Part shown: piece after piece, positions 14,501 to 26,300 of the stretch | How positions within the stretch are numbered: the first letter of the stretch is position 1 | Layout: each line of letters begins with the position of its first letter | Assembly (NCBI GenBank): GCA_013365365.1 | Contig: JABVXU010000178.1 | Location: 41,042 to 105,041, forward strand | Length of the DNA stretch: 64,000 nucleotides | Reading direction: 5' to 3' | DNA from: Cruorifilaria tuberocauda | Lineage: Eukaryota > Nematoda > Chromadorea > Rhabditida > Onchocercidae | Program-made: the position numbers and the translations under genes | The notes under the pieces: model-generated | Told to the model about the DNA's origin: nothing | What the model saw: only the letters and a program-made list of their open reading frames with translations | Databases searched by the model: none

Positions 14501-17500
14501 AGAAGTAGAACAAAAACAGCGTAGAAGTTTCTACAGTTACCTTTGTAGGCAAAAGAATGTTTTAGAAGGACTGAAGCAGATTGCTTATGAACCAGTTTCA
14601 GGATGGTGGTAAGGAAACATTATTATTCTGGATGATATTCCTTTTGACTTCATCTTAAAAAAATCGACTAACAAAATTTAAATAAGACAATAATATTGCA
14701 TACTGGTGGTTGTTTTATGTAACATTCTCTTTTATAGTTTATAATTTTAATGAATAGATATTTCAGGAAAATCGTTGCACTTTTTTTGTCCTTAATTGCG
14801 AGTTCATTTGCCGCTGTTATTATATTTTATTGGCAACAGATTCGGCATCTCAAATTATTCGTTTTACTACATGATCTGAGGAAGAGATGTCACACTCATT
14901 CGAATGTTTCACTTTCAGTTCGTTTTCTGCTCAAAAAATTATAATTGTCCTTTTTTAGGAACTGGTGTACATCCCATTTTATTTAATGTCAAAACCTGAA
15001 ATTAAATCACATCAAAAATTGAAATTGTTCGTATGAGAGTCTATGCCTAAAACGGGCGGAAAATAATTTTTAAAGGCAGTTGCGTCAGTTATTGGGTAAC
15101 ATTTTCTCGATGGTATTTTATGAAAAATAGTAATATCAAGTTCGATTTAGATTTGGGAAAAATACATTCATAAAAATTGGTTCTTTTGTAAGTGCATTTA
15201 TTTGCACAGCATAATTCACGGGGCATCTCCACATATATTTAATAGGGTATATTTAATATATATTTAATATTTAATCTCCATATGCACATAATCTGCTTTA
15301 AACATGATCCAAGTATTGAAAATTACAAGTATCCTGATAAATAAGTGAAATAACATTTACTTGCTGAAAAGAATCTGAGGTATTTAATAAAGTCGTTTAA
15401 TAAAAAATAATAAATAACTTGCTAAATGCAATTTTCAGAAGACAAAATATGCGAAAATGGACGCATCTTTTGGTATTGGTATGAGTAAAAGAATGAGCGC
15501 AGCAGCTTCTTACTCTGCACAAGAGTCGTTTTCATCGAAGTAGGCATTAAATATATATGTTGTTTAGCATATTCATTAAGATATATAGATCAAGGTTTGT
15601 GTTGATGGTTATTAAATCGTTCAGTTTGAAAGTTGTAATTAATTTGTTAAATTCTTTTTATATTGAATTTTCTCATAACAGTTATACGTAATATTTAGTA
15701 TATTCACACAAGGAAGACTGAAAGATTAAATAAGATATGAATCAAGTTTAATTAGTATTGAATAATATGTCCTTTTTATTTGTGTTATCTTGTATTATTT
15801 TATGTATTTATTTCTGTTATTTTTCATTTAGATTTCTCGAAGATTTCGTGCCCGAAAAATGGCTTGGGCGTGGTGGATACGGTGTTGTTTTCAACTGTCG
15901 AAATCGATTAGATGACCGGAGCTATGCTGTTAAACGAATCGCAGTTAGCAACACGTATGCTTCTCATTATTGATGTTCATAAAAAACTGTGATAAAATGA
16001 ATGTTGCGGCGGTATAACTCCCGTTATCATCGCTTCAGAAAGAAGAGCTCCAAAATGTCGTCTGACAAAATTAACTTGTGTAGTTAACTACATTCGTTCG
16101 TGTTACCAGAGGCGTACTATTCTAAAATTTTCGGTTTTCTTAGTATCAGGCTATTGTATGTTAGCATAACATCACCTGTTTATGCATTTTTCAATGCCGA
16201 TGAGATGCTGGTTTCTTTATATATTTGATGCAAGTTTTTATTTTTCTACTCTTGTTCTTAAAGCTGTTCGAGATTCCAGTACTATTCAAGTTTTTACTAA
16301 TCGAATAATTAAGAACAGCTGCAATTGATCACGTGAAACGAGAGGCACGTGCAATGGCACGTCTTGACCATCCAGGCATAATCCGTTATTTCCATACTTG
16401 GATGGAAAAACCTCCGTTTGGGTGGCAGCAAGCAAAGGATAAAGAAATTCTTCGGAATATGTATGTTTTCCAACTTCTCAAAAGTGTTTTGTTTTCATCT
16501 TATTTTTTTCTATAAAGTATATTTTCAGTCGCTGTATTGAGGATTCAGGAACTAAATTCATAAAAAAATTGAAAAGCGATGAGAACACAACTCAGTCAAA
16601 AAATCTTACAACTAAGGTATGTATTCCTTGAGTTTACAGGCTTTTAGATTGGAGATTTACAGACTGGACTTCTTATCTTTATACTTTTGCTAATGAAACG
16701 ACGAGTAGGAAAATAATAGTGATGAATGTGAGCTGTTGATACGTTCATGTAAATATAATATAAGTAATCTAGGATTCGTCAACTAGTGAAGAACTGTTGC
16801 ATGGACTAAATTTAAACATCTCTACCGATGAAAAAGGTATTAGTGCAAGTGGTGACACCGATAATCTTTCATGGATGGATAGTGGTAAGGATGGTGAATT
16901 AGGAGGAGCAACAGAATCAGACTCATCTTCGCTCGATAATGGCAGTGAGTCTGTTGGGCATGGAATCACTGCCATAGCTAGTAATTTTTTTTGTTCAAAA
17001 ATTTTATCTTTAAACTTTTTGCTTATTTAACACATTCGACATATTCACTTTTCTGGCATTATATCATTATGATTCGTGAAAGTTTTTTTGTACTACTTTG
17101 GGTTTAGTATTATATTCAAAGGCACAATATTAGTTTATCTGTAGTTTAAACTTCTTTATATTATTCATGGACGGTTAGTACTTCTAATTTTATTTCTTTC
17201 ATTCCAATAGATGACAGCCTTATTCAGATGTGTTAAGACTAGCAGCGTAAGCTTTTTCAGCAGAAAGTGATGCTTCAGCAGGCATAATTTTTGCTGAATG
17301 TGGAAACTCCTTGCGCAGCACTGAAGAAATCTCAGATAAAAAATCAAAAAATGGGAAATTATTAGATCCTCTTGAACCTCCTGCTATTTTGGTTAGAAGC
17401 ATGTGTGATTTGCAAAGTTGTAAGAACATCAAAGACTATGTCTACTTTTATATACAGATGGAGGTGATCTTTATTCTTTCATAGTGATATTTTATAAAAG

Positions 17501-18807
17501 GTATCGTTTTACGGTTGAAGTAGTTTAGTTAATTACATTAAGAAATTGCAAAGCGGAATTAAAATGATGCTCATTAAAGAATGAAAATTTTGAAAGTGTA
17601 TTCAGTTGTGTCAAGAACTAACTCTGCATAGTTGGTTGTTAGCAAATAACAGAGAGAAAGATCGTGAAATAACACGAATGCGCAAATGGTTTGCGGAATT
17701 GGTCTGCGCTATTGATTACATTCACAGTCAGGGTCTAATTCATAGAGATCTAAAGGTAGGTGTTTTTTGAACTTTCATCTTATATAGACTCTGTGCAATC
17801 ACTTATGTTCTTTTTTTGCGACAATGTATGCGGTAAGAGTAGTAAATAACAGTATTGTTATGTGGGCCAATATCTCTGCTCTCTAATATTCGCTGCATGT
17901 TGTAGCCACAAAATATATTTTTTTCTACGAATAATTGTTTGAAAATCGGTGATCTCGGTCTTGTAACAAATTATGTTAACGCTGAAGAAAAGGCCGATTG
18001 CAAACAAGATGTCATAACAAAAATTTCTCATACAAGTTATGTTGGTACCCGTCTGTATATGAGTCCAGAGCAGGTAATTTTTCGCATTTAAATAGTGACA
18101 TCTTTTCATTTCTTTTTCATCGAGCATCATGTTGATGTTTTCAAGATTTGTACACTGATATAGTGTTTTGCTTGCAGCTGGAAGGCAAACCGTATAATGA
18201 AAAAGTTGATGTATTTTCACTCGGCCTTATTTTTGTTGAGCTTATTGTTCCCTTTGCAACTATTATGGAACGTAATAGCATCTTATCGGGCTTGCAAAAT
18301 GACATCATGCCAAAGTGCTTGGATAATCTTCCATCTAAAGAGGTATAGAATAAGTCCAGTTTTTCTAAACAATTTTTTAAACATTGATGTTTGCCTAAGA
18401 TTTACAACCTGAATTTAAGTATTTTTAAAGGCTTTATATCTGAACTAGTTTTCATTCTTTCCATAGAATAGCAGGATTTGTTTTGTTAGGAGAAAAATTA
18501 TGTATTCCTTCCAAAAAACTTAAAAAGCTTCTTACAACCCAAACCCTTATAAATTGCTTGTTCTCCAGGTTATTGCGAGCATTTTTTCTTGGGAAATTCT
18601 GCGGGCACTCCTTCTTTGCATAAAGTTGAACTTGAGTGTAATGTGACTTTGTAATTCTAGAAAAATTTCATCGCATGGCTGACGGTCGTCGATCCTGAGC
18701 TTCGTCCATCTGCACGTCAGCTAGCTGAATGTGACTACCTGCACGATGAAGTACATACATTAGGGACTTCATATTTTCATGAACATACTTTCTCAGGAGG
18801 TCGATAA
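11581..18807 (+). CDS. pek-1: PERK-type eIF2-alpha kinase (ER stress sensor), 21 exons, about 1012 aa
   Basis: Type I ER membrane kinase that senses unfolded proteins with its luminal domain and phosphorylates eIF2-alpha to lower translation. Exons: 11581-11706, 11904-11978, 12073-12189, 12492-12680, 12804-12937, 13019-13238, 13431-13527, 13878-14027, 14126-14290, 14437-14608, 14767-14860 (end tentative), 15439-15539, 15832-15954, 16314-16460, 16529-16616, 16773-16980, 17261-17463, 17606-17755, 17906-18073, 18178-18342, 18661-18807; total 3039 nt. The first exon encodes a signal peptide (MRRAIALFITGTLILLFAVS). Luminal beta-propeller strands include STIDGKVTAMD and YVLVPSLDGALYMFN. The TM segment near 484-503 follows GWWK, as HWWK does in human PERK. 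The kinase shows LGRGGYGVVF (about 558-567), VKRI, REARAMARLDHPGIIRYFHTWME, HRDLKPQN (about 849-856), DLG at 869-871 and YMSPEQ. A roughly 200-residue acidic, Ser-rich insert divides the N-lobe (exons 15-17), as in PERK. Length is close to worm and human PERK. The identification is secure; exon 11 end and the weak acceptors of exons 5 and 14 are not. Confidence 0.95.
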
Positions 18808-20559
18808 ATTTATTTGAAAGTGTGACACATGCATTTATCAATGGATATTAACAAATGAATGTAAACGACACTAAATATTTCTGAAAATTCTCTTCTCTTT
18901 ATGCATTCCTTTCGCAGAGTAATTATCTATACTGTAACTATGATTTTGTTTCGTCTTCATCTGCTAATCGATAATGTTTTCCATTTCTCCGGATCAATCT
19001 TCATCTTCTGTTCATTTCAGTCATTCAAAATTTATGAATTTCTAGTCCGATGTCAAACATTGTTAGAAACGTATTTGGGCATATTAAATTTGGAGCTTTA
19101 TTCGGTAAGTTAAAACCTTCAGTAGTTGATTCTTTCTGCAGTAATTCGTAATAGTGATTTGAAATTCTTTCGCTATTCCATATGTCACGATGCTTTTGTT
19201 CATTTTTCCTTCAGTACAGTTCTTGAGTCTTGAATTAAACCGGTAGAAGTTTCAAGTTGTCCTGTACGTAAATACACGGTTACCAACCATATACAGATAG
19301 AAATTGACCTACTTTTATAACGACATTAAGCTTCCTGTATGATATTGTTTTATTTCGTCACATCCCCGTTTTTCTGTTCAGTTTGCTTATCACTTTTTTG
19401 GTGAAATCTTGTGTGCAACAACGAAGACGCCAGTGTACCCTTCAATATTTATTCTCGGGCTAGACACAGTCTTACCTGAGTATTTGACGTAAGTACTATT
19501 GTTGGAGATTCATTCGATACGAAAAGTCTATATTTTTGGTTGTTTAAACTGTAAATAATTTTGTGATATTTGTTTGTTATATTCTCATCAGCTGCTCATC
19601 GCTTTAGGTTTGGATCGTTATTGTTTTTCGTAAATCGCGTTATTAAAAATGCCTTTTTTCAGTGCCTTTTTCGCGCTTATTACGGTGCGAATGCTATGTC
19701 AATTTTTTTCCGTTGTATATTACCAATCTATGAATGAAAGAAATGAACTACAGGATATGATATTTTCATGGCAATAATCTGGATTTCGTACATAAACGAG
19801 GAACTCATTCTTAGAGTTCTCTCTCATAAGCAAATATCAGGGAGAAATGTATTGAATCATTCCGCAATAATATAGCTTGCAAGTGAAGGGTCTCCTTTTA
19901 AAATCAAAAGTTTTACCTTCACAGCTTTGTTTAGAATCTGTCTGGAAAAAAGAGTGGAGAAACATAGAATTTAGGAAAAAAATGAAATAGTTCTAAGTCA
20001 TTTGCAAGTGATCCCTGTTTGGGAAGCCTGAACATGTATAACGATTAAATTAGCAGGATAAACAAGTGACAGCCAAGTGAGGTGACTAGTCAAATAATTC
20101 TGCACCAAATGGGAAGTAACTTTATTTAAATGGATATACCATAGAGAGTGGGATATCTGTACTGTGGTGTCATATGCACAGTTGCATTATACATATGGTA
20201 AGTAGAATGCTGACGTACTGAAAGTTACAACTACTGCGAAAAAGGAAAAATTTGGTCGAACAATAAGACATTTTTGGCATTTTAAAATATCAGGATTCAG
20301 TAGTAGACTAAGTGGAAGTAGCAGATGGACATGAAAATAAATATAAACATGAAAAATTATGAATACATCAATCAGTCAGCACTCATAAACCGGGAAACCT
20401 TAACATCGCATTGCTTTAAACAGCTTTGCTTTCCATTGATCAGAAACAGAAGTACAAACTATTGGTGGACTTTTGGAGCATAAATACGATTTAATGATGC
20501 GAGAAGTGTAATGAAACTGCTTAAGTGTAGCTATTGTAGCAGAACTGTAAGCTACAGAA

Positions 20560-20790
20560 GTTAGTGAGGCGAGAGAGGGGATAAGGTAAGTGCGGGTGAG
20601 ACGAATGGCAACACCAAGGAAACACCACCCCACCCTCTTGGTCGCCGCCCACTACAGCTACTAGCATCGCAGCAGCAGAGCAGTGTGGAAAGTAGAAAGT
20701 GACGAGCAGCTTCCTTCTGCTGGCAGACTATTCATTGATCGGTTGGTTCTTCCTGTTATGGGTCACCTGCAAATCGATCACTTCTAACAT
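20560..20790 (+). promoter_or_regulatory. GC-richer patch with a strong splice donor, possible promoter or first non-coding exon
   Basis: This segment is clearly richer in G and C than its neighbours. A purine-rich run ends in AAG followed by GTAAGTGCGG at 20586, an excellent plus-strand donor, with no long open frame before it. It could be an untranslated first exon of the KASH gene starting about 3 kb downstream. Not proven. Confidence 0.3.
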
Positions 20791-20849
20791 CCATCCAGTT
20801 GAACGGAACAAAAAAACTTACAGCTATATTCCGCTCAAGTTGTTTTACA

Positions 20850-20928
20850 GCATACACATACACACACAGACATACACACACATACACATACACACATACA
20901 CACACACATACACACACACACATACACA

Positions 20929-20960
<32 letters not shown>

Positions 20961-21095
20961 TACACACACACACACATACACACACATACACACACACATA
21001 CATACCCACACACAAATACGCGCATATATACGTGCATAACGCACACACACATACATGCATGCATTCACGCACGAACTAGTACGTACACACACATA
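20850..21095. repeat. (CA)n / CACATA microsatellite
   Basis: About 240 bases of CACA and CATACACA repeats, degenerating at both ends. Long open frames of Thr-His or Cys-Val over it are repeat artefacts and are not genes. Confidence 0.95.
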
Positions 21096-23367
21096 TAATA
21101 ATTTCCGTATAATATTACTGGAAGACATTTCATATTTATTCATTCAAATAAACTAATTTATATTAGTTTTTTTATCTTATCATTTAGCTAACAATCGCTT
21201 TTTCTAAAATAATCTTTTCTTTTTCTATCTGAAATTTTAAGGTCTTTTTTTATTTTTGGTTTAGTTGTGTGAAGAAGAAAAAAAGGAAGACAAAGTTCAT
21301 CATACGATGATATACTTATCAAATGGTAGAATCTTTTGATGCTAAAAATTTAGACGTCATAAGTTATGACTTAATGTATCATTCAGTAAACTGTCATTAG
21401 TTTTCCTGTTTGAATGCCTCTTATCATTATTGATTTCCAATGTTAAGCGTTTCATGAATAATTGTTATCCTTTTCATTTCATCTTCCCCACACCTGTCCA
21501 TCCACAAATAGAAGCCATAAATTAATTGATGTGCCATTGATAGTATTCCCCTAATTTTACCTTATTCACAATTTCATATAATCTTTTATTAGTAAGCAGC
21601 ACAGCATCTTTCCTATCTTCTCGATAAATTATTTACCTTTTGCTTTTACCTTTTTCGTATGGTTACCTTTTTCATTTCGTTTATTACCTTGATTGGGAGA
21701 GGCTATTTCCTTTTTTAGTTAATCTGATTACTATTATTTAATTAATATAATTATTATTTGATAATTACTTTATACATTGATATGAAATTTTTCGTAGGAT
21801 ATTCAACACTTCAAATATTTCTTTTGCTATATATGAAAATCTTTTGTTTCACTTTTATTTTTAACAATTTTTAGAATTAGCATAATTTACTTATCAATAT
21901 CCATTTAAAAGATAAATTATTCTAATTCTTCTTATGATAAATCTTGAATTGATAACAATTTAATAATTAAATGAGCTCTTTACAATTTTTAAATACTTTC
22001 TGTTAAAATTTATTCACCTTCATAAGAACATTTAACAGTAGCTGATTAGTAAAATTGGAAATAATCTCTATCAATCGTTTACAATTTAATTGATTTATCA
22101 TTTTAAGAATTTGAATTAGTAAACTGAACTCACTTCCTTTTCACATTCAATCTATTAATCAGATAACATTTGAGCGTAAATTCATCCATCATTCTTATCT
22201 TTCTATGATTTCAATTAATATTTGACACATTTGAAAATCGTGGAAAAAAATGGTGGGTTTTTTTCATTTCAAAGCTCTTAAAGAGTGTTTGAATTACTCG
22301 TTACTCTTTTTTCTACTGTCTCTTAGGTTTTTCTACTATGATAAATATGGAAATTAAAAATATTGATGAGAGAATGCTATCATTATCATTATTTGCAATA
22401 GAGTAATTCAGATGGAAGAATCATTTTTCGCCTTTCTGATTTATTACTATTATGAACAAATAGCAGTAAGCGATGGAGAATGAAAAGTGAGGAAGAAAAC
22501 CAATGATAAGAATTGTTAGTTACGATGCATATGAATGTATCTTATCAGTTTATTGTCAATCAAATAGTTTTTAATCTTATCATATCATACTAAAGCTTAT
22601 TATTGATTAGAAAACCTTACTACTATCATTTGATTTGGACAATGATAATTGATAATGATTATTGTTCAATTAATAATAAAAATATAATAAAGCTGATTAG
22701 TAAGAAATTTTTATCGTCATATTTTACTGATGAACTGTTTCTGTTGTATGATATTATGGATGATCATGTTAAATGATGTCAATAATAAATACGTATCAAT
22801 GATAATTATAAATGATAGTTGTGATATTATTGATAAGGATATTGAAAATGACAAGTAATCAATAATAATGTAAAAAGAAATGATTTTATTAGTGAGAAAT
22901 ATGAGGAATGCATCATTATGCAAACAAAATGTAATGTTTATAAACTCATCGAAATAGTCAAAGCATAGGGAATAAGTCCGTCGTAACATATTTCTAATAT
23001 TACGTTTCAAACATTCTCACGTGATCACATCCACTTTAATGACAGCTTTCAACGATGAGATAACTTCTTTACAAATATATCTCACCTGTTAACACTAGTG
23101 TTTATTTATTGATAAGCTTACTTATACGTTAATATTTATCTTACTGTACGCTAATTTTATTGTAATTTCTGTGATTATTTATGAAAGATTTAATGATTGC
23201 GTAGAAATGAAGTGGAAGGGATGAAAGTAAATTTCATTCAGATAATACAAAGATGAAAGAATGAAAAATAAAAATGAGAAAAAACAATGAATAATTGATC
23301 TTGAGTGAAAATAGGGTGATCGTAAGATAATATAATAATATGATATCAATGTTAAATTATTTTACAG

Positions 23368-26300
23368 AGTGATGATGAATCAGAGAGTGATCCGGAATTA
23401 CGTGAACCACAGGTGAAACGACGACGTCTATATAGTAGTGATAAGAAGTGGAAGGAAAATGAGGAAACGGATAAATTAGGAAGAGGAAGCAACGACGAGG
23501 ATATCATACCATTTGCTGAAGAGGAATACGAAAGCATCGGTTGTAAAACGATGCTACATACTAAGTTCGTATCACATACTGATATTGATAATTTCTGAAA
23601 TAAGGGAAAAATATTTCATAAAACATTGAACTTCATTAATAGTATTATAATTTGTCGATTGGATGTTATTAGTATTTCGTATAAATTAGATTAAAATGAA
23701 TGATACTATCAGTAAAATTGTACTAACTGGATTGAAATAAGCAATGCTATTAGTTAAATGAATGATATTATCAATGATAATATTAGTGAATGAATAGTAC
23801 AAATAGAATGAATGAAATTTAATAAATAAATGTAATCATTGAAATAAAAATAATTTATTGGAATTGAAAGAATTATCGAATTTAAGAGATGAAAATTCAT
23901 GGACAACTGGTAAGGAAATGAAATTGAACGATTTAGCATGTCCAACAATAACAGCAACAGCAATAACAACGACAGCAGCAACAGCAACTGCAATAACCAA
24001 TAACAATTGTATCATAACGGATTATCATTCAGACATTGAGAATTCTTTGAATGATAAGACGGATATTTTTCAAGGGATGAATTCTCATTTAAAGTAAGTT
24101 TATTGATTTAATCACTTCAATCGGAAGATATTCTTTGAAAATGTTCAATAATTTTGCTAATGCTATTACTTTGAATCCCATTGTTTGTTCCTAAAACAAT
24201 ATTGGTTCACGAATTTAATCTATAAGAAACAAAGGTTATATTTTTTTCCAGAATGGAAGTATTCATTTATTTTCTGAAAAATAAAAATCATATCTTATTA
24301 AACATCAATTTATATTTCTTAGTTTCATAGAAATAGGTAATATAAAAAAGAAAAAAGATTGTTTTTTTTGGATTTGTGTGATCAAAATCCGTTTTTATAT
24401 TATTTTTGCATTAATTAATTATTCTATTAAATTAAAGCACTTCATTATCAATCGGTGAAAATTTTCCTCATTGATTGTGTAAATCATTAATTACGAAAAT
24501 AAATATTTATTTTAAGTTGTCCTTCATCAACGAATGTTGACGAACAACGACGACAACGGATTCAATATTCACCGGTGAAAAGTTTCTACAAGACAGTACC
24601 ACTGGATGAAACAGGTAAATTTTATTCCTATAAGAATCCTTAATCATTTGGAGGTGTTATTATTTGAGATATAATAACATTCACAGAATTACTAATTAGC
24701 TATCACTTATAATCAATGATAATTTTATTATCATTGATTATAATCGATGATAATTTAGTAAAACAATTGAATAGAATGACGATTCTCCGGAAAATGCTCT
24801 GAGATGAAATATTAATGATAAGAGGTATATTATTACTATTTATCTGATAAAGAACAAGATTATGTCAGGAAAATTTTTCCTCATCTACAAGCTCTCATAG
24901 ATGAAGAGAACTGGGAGGAAAACCTAAAATGACGTACATTAAAGGAGCCACAGATACGGAAGTGCCACGGATATCGATGTCTGGTTGGTCTATTGGAAAT
25001 TTAGGTTATCCAACAGATATGCATGTACTTACCGATTCCTTAATTGTGAATACGGAAGAAGAACCAGAAATGAATTCCAATGATGATATCAAAGTATACC
25101 TTATTTTGCTTTCATTCCCTATTTATTGATAAAAATATTTTGTATAGCTTATGGTGAAAAAAAATGTATTTACAGGAAATATTATCAATGTTAAATGATG
25201 ATGAAAATGGTAATCCGAAATGGGAAGGATTCGATCACCGTGGTACTCAATGGCATGAATTTAAATATGGCAAAACTCGCTATCAATTATCTTTCAAGCG
25301 TAATTGGCTTCTTGGCTATGTAGATAATAGTGATAAGGTTTGACTAATATCCTTTTATTTTCTTTAATTTCATTAGGACAATTTATTATCATTCTTTATC
25401 AATGATAAATATTTGTAGCAATGGCAGAATTTGCATTTAACGATAAGAAAATTAACGGATTCTATCTGACGATTTTTTTTTCAGTAATTATCCTCATTTT
25501 ATTGAAGGATATGATTATATTTATTTTATTTGAAGCATTCATGTGATGCATCCAGCGAAGAAAGTGATGATTTACCAACGGATCTGAATCCGGTTGTTGA
25601 AGTCAAATCTACCACACCATCCGTTCCAGACGTATCCTGTTTGAAAAGACGACGTAAAGGGCGACTTAGCTCATCCGACCGTTTTCCATCGATGACGAAA
25701 ATGTCGAATAGTACCTTGGGACAGGTGAGTTTATTATGGCTTTTAGATTATTTATCCGTCTCCTTTTGTATTATTCATCTAACTTTAACCGTACCACTCA
25801 TCCTGAACCTAATTATTTTACTACTTATCTTGAATTGTTTCATCCATTCTGATCCTATGATCGTAATGCAGTTATTCCTCGATCATCACGAAAACTCAAT
25901 TTAAATTATCGTCTCTTTTCTTTGTTGTATATGATTTTTCCTTCAATTATAATATTTAGAACCTATTAATTTTGAAAAGGAATTCCTTTATTTTTACTTG
26001 CATTTGTTTTTTTAATGTAAATTTAATAAATTCACTGTAATTTAAGTAGATAGCGATTGCAGGATATGGAAAGTAGTATCTGTTCACAGGCATGGTCCGA
26101 AATACCTCATCTTGATGGTGCAACTGCATCATTAGGTTCAATTCGTTTACCACCTACTCAACATTTGGGTAATACACTTCGTAATAAACATCAGGTACGA
26201 CGTAAATTACGTGCTCGACGTCTTCCTCGCTCAATGTCTGATGGTGAACATCTTGGAATATGTATGGATGGTTAGTATTTCTCATCGTTACAGTTAAGTA

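Larger units (their letters stand above)
18808..23367. other. intergenic region between pek-1 and the KASH gene
   Basis: Holds the pek-1 3' UTR, then AT-rich sequence with no exon I can support, a less AT-rich patch at about 20.4-20.8 kb, the CA microsatellite at 20.85 kb, and a stretch at 21.1-23.3 kb with many TGATA/TATCA motifs. Missing 5' exons of the downstream KASH gene may lie here. Confidence 0.5.

Noticed and set aside
16263..16280. GTTCGAGATTCC, resembling a tRNA B box
   Set aside because: No A box or cloverleaf arms nearby; it lies inside a pek-1 intron.
20699..21143. Overlapping open frames of 75-126 codons on both strands (Thr-His and Cys-Val repeats)
   Set aside because: All are translations of the CA microsatellite.
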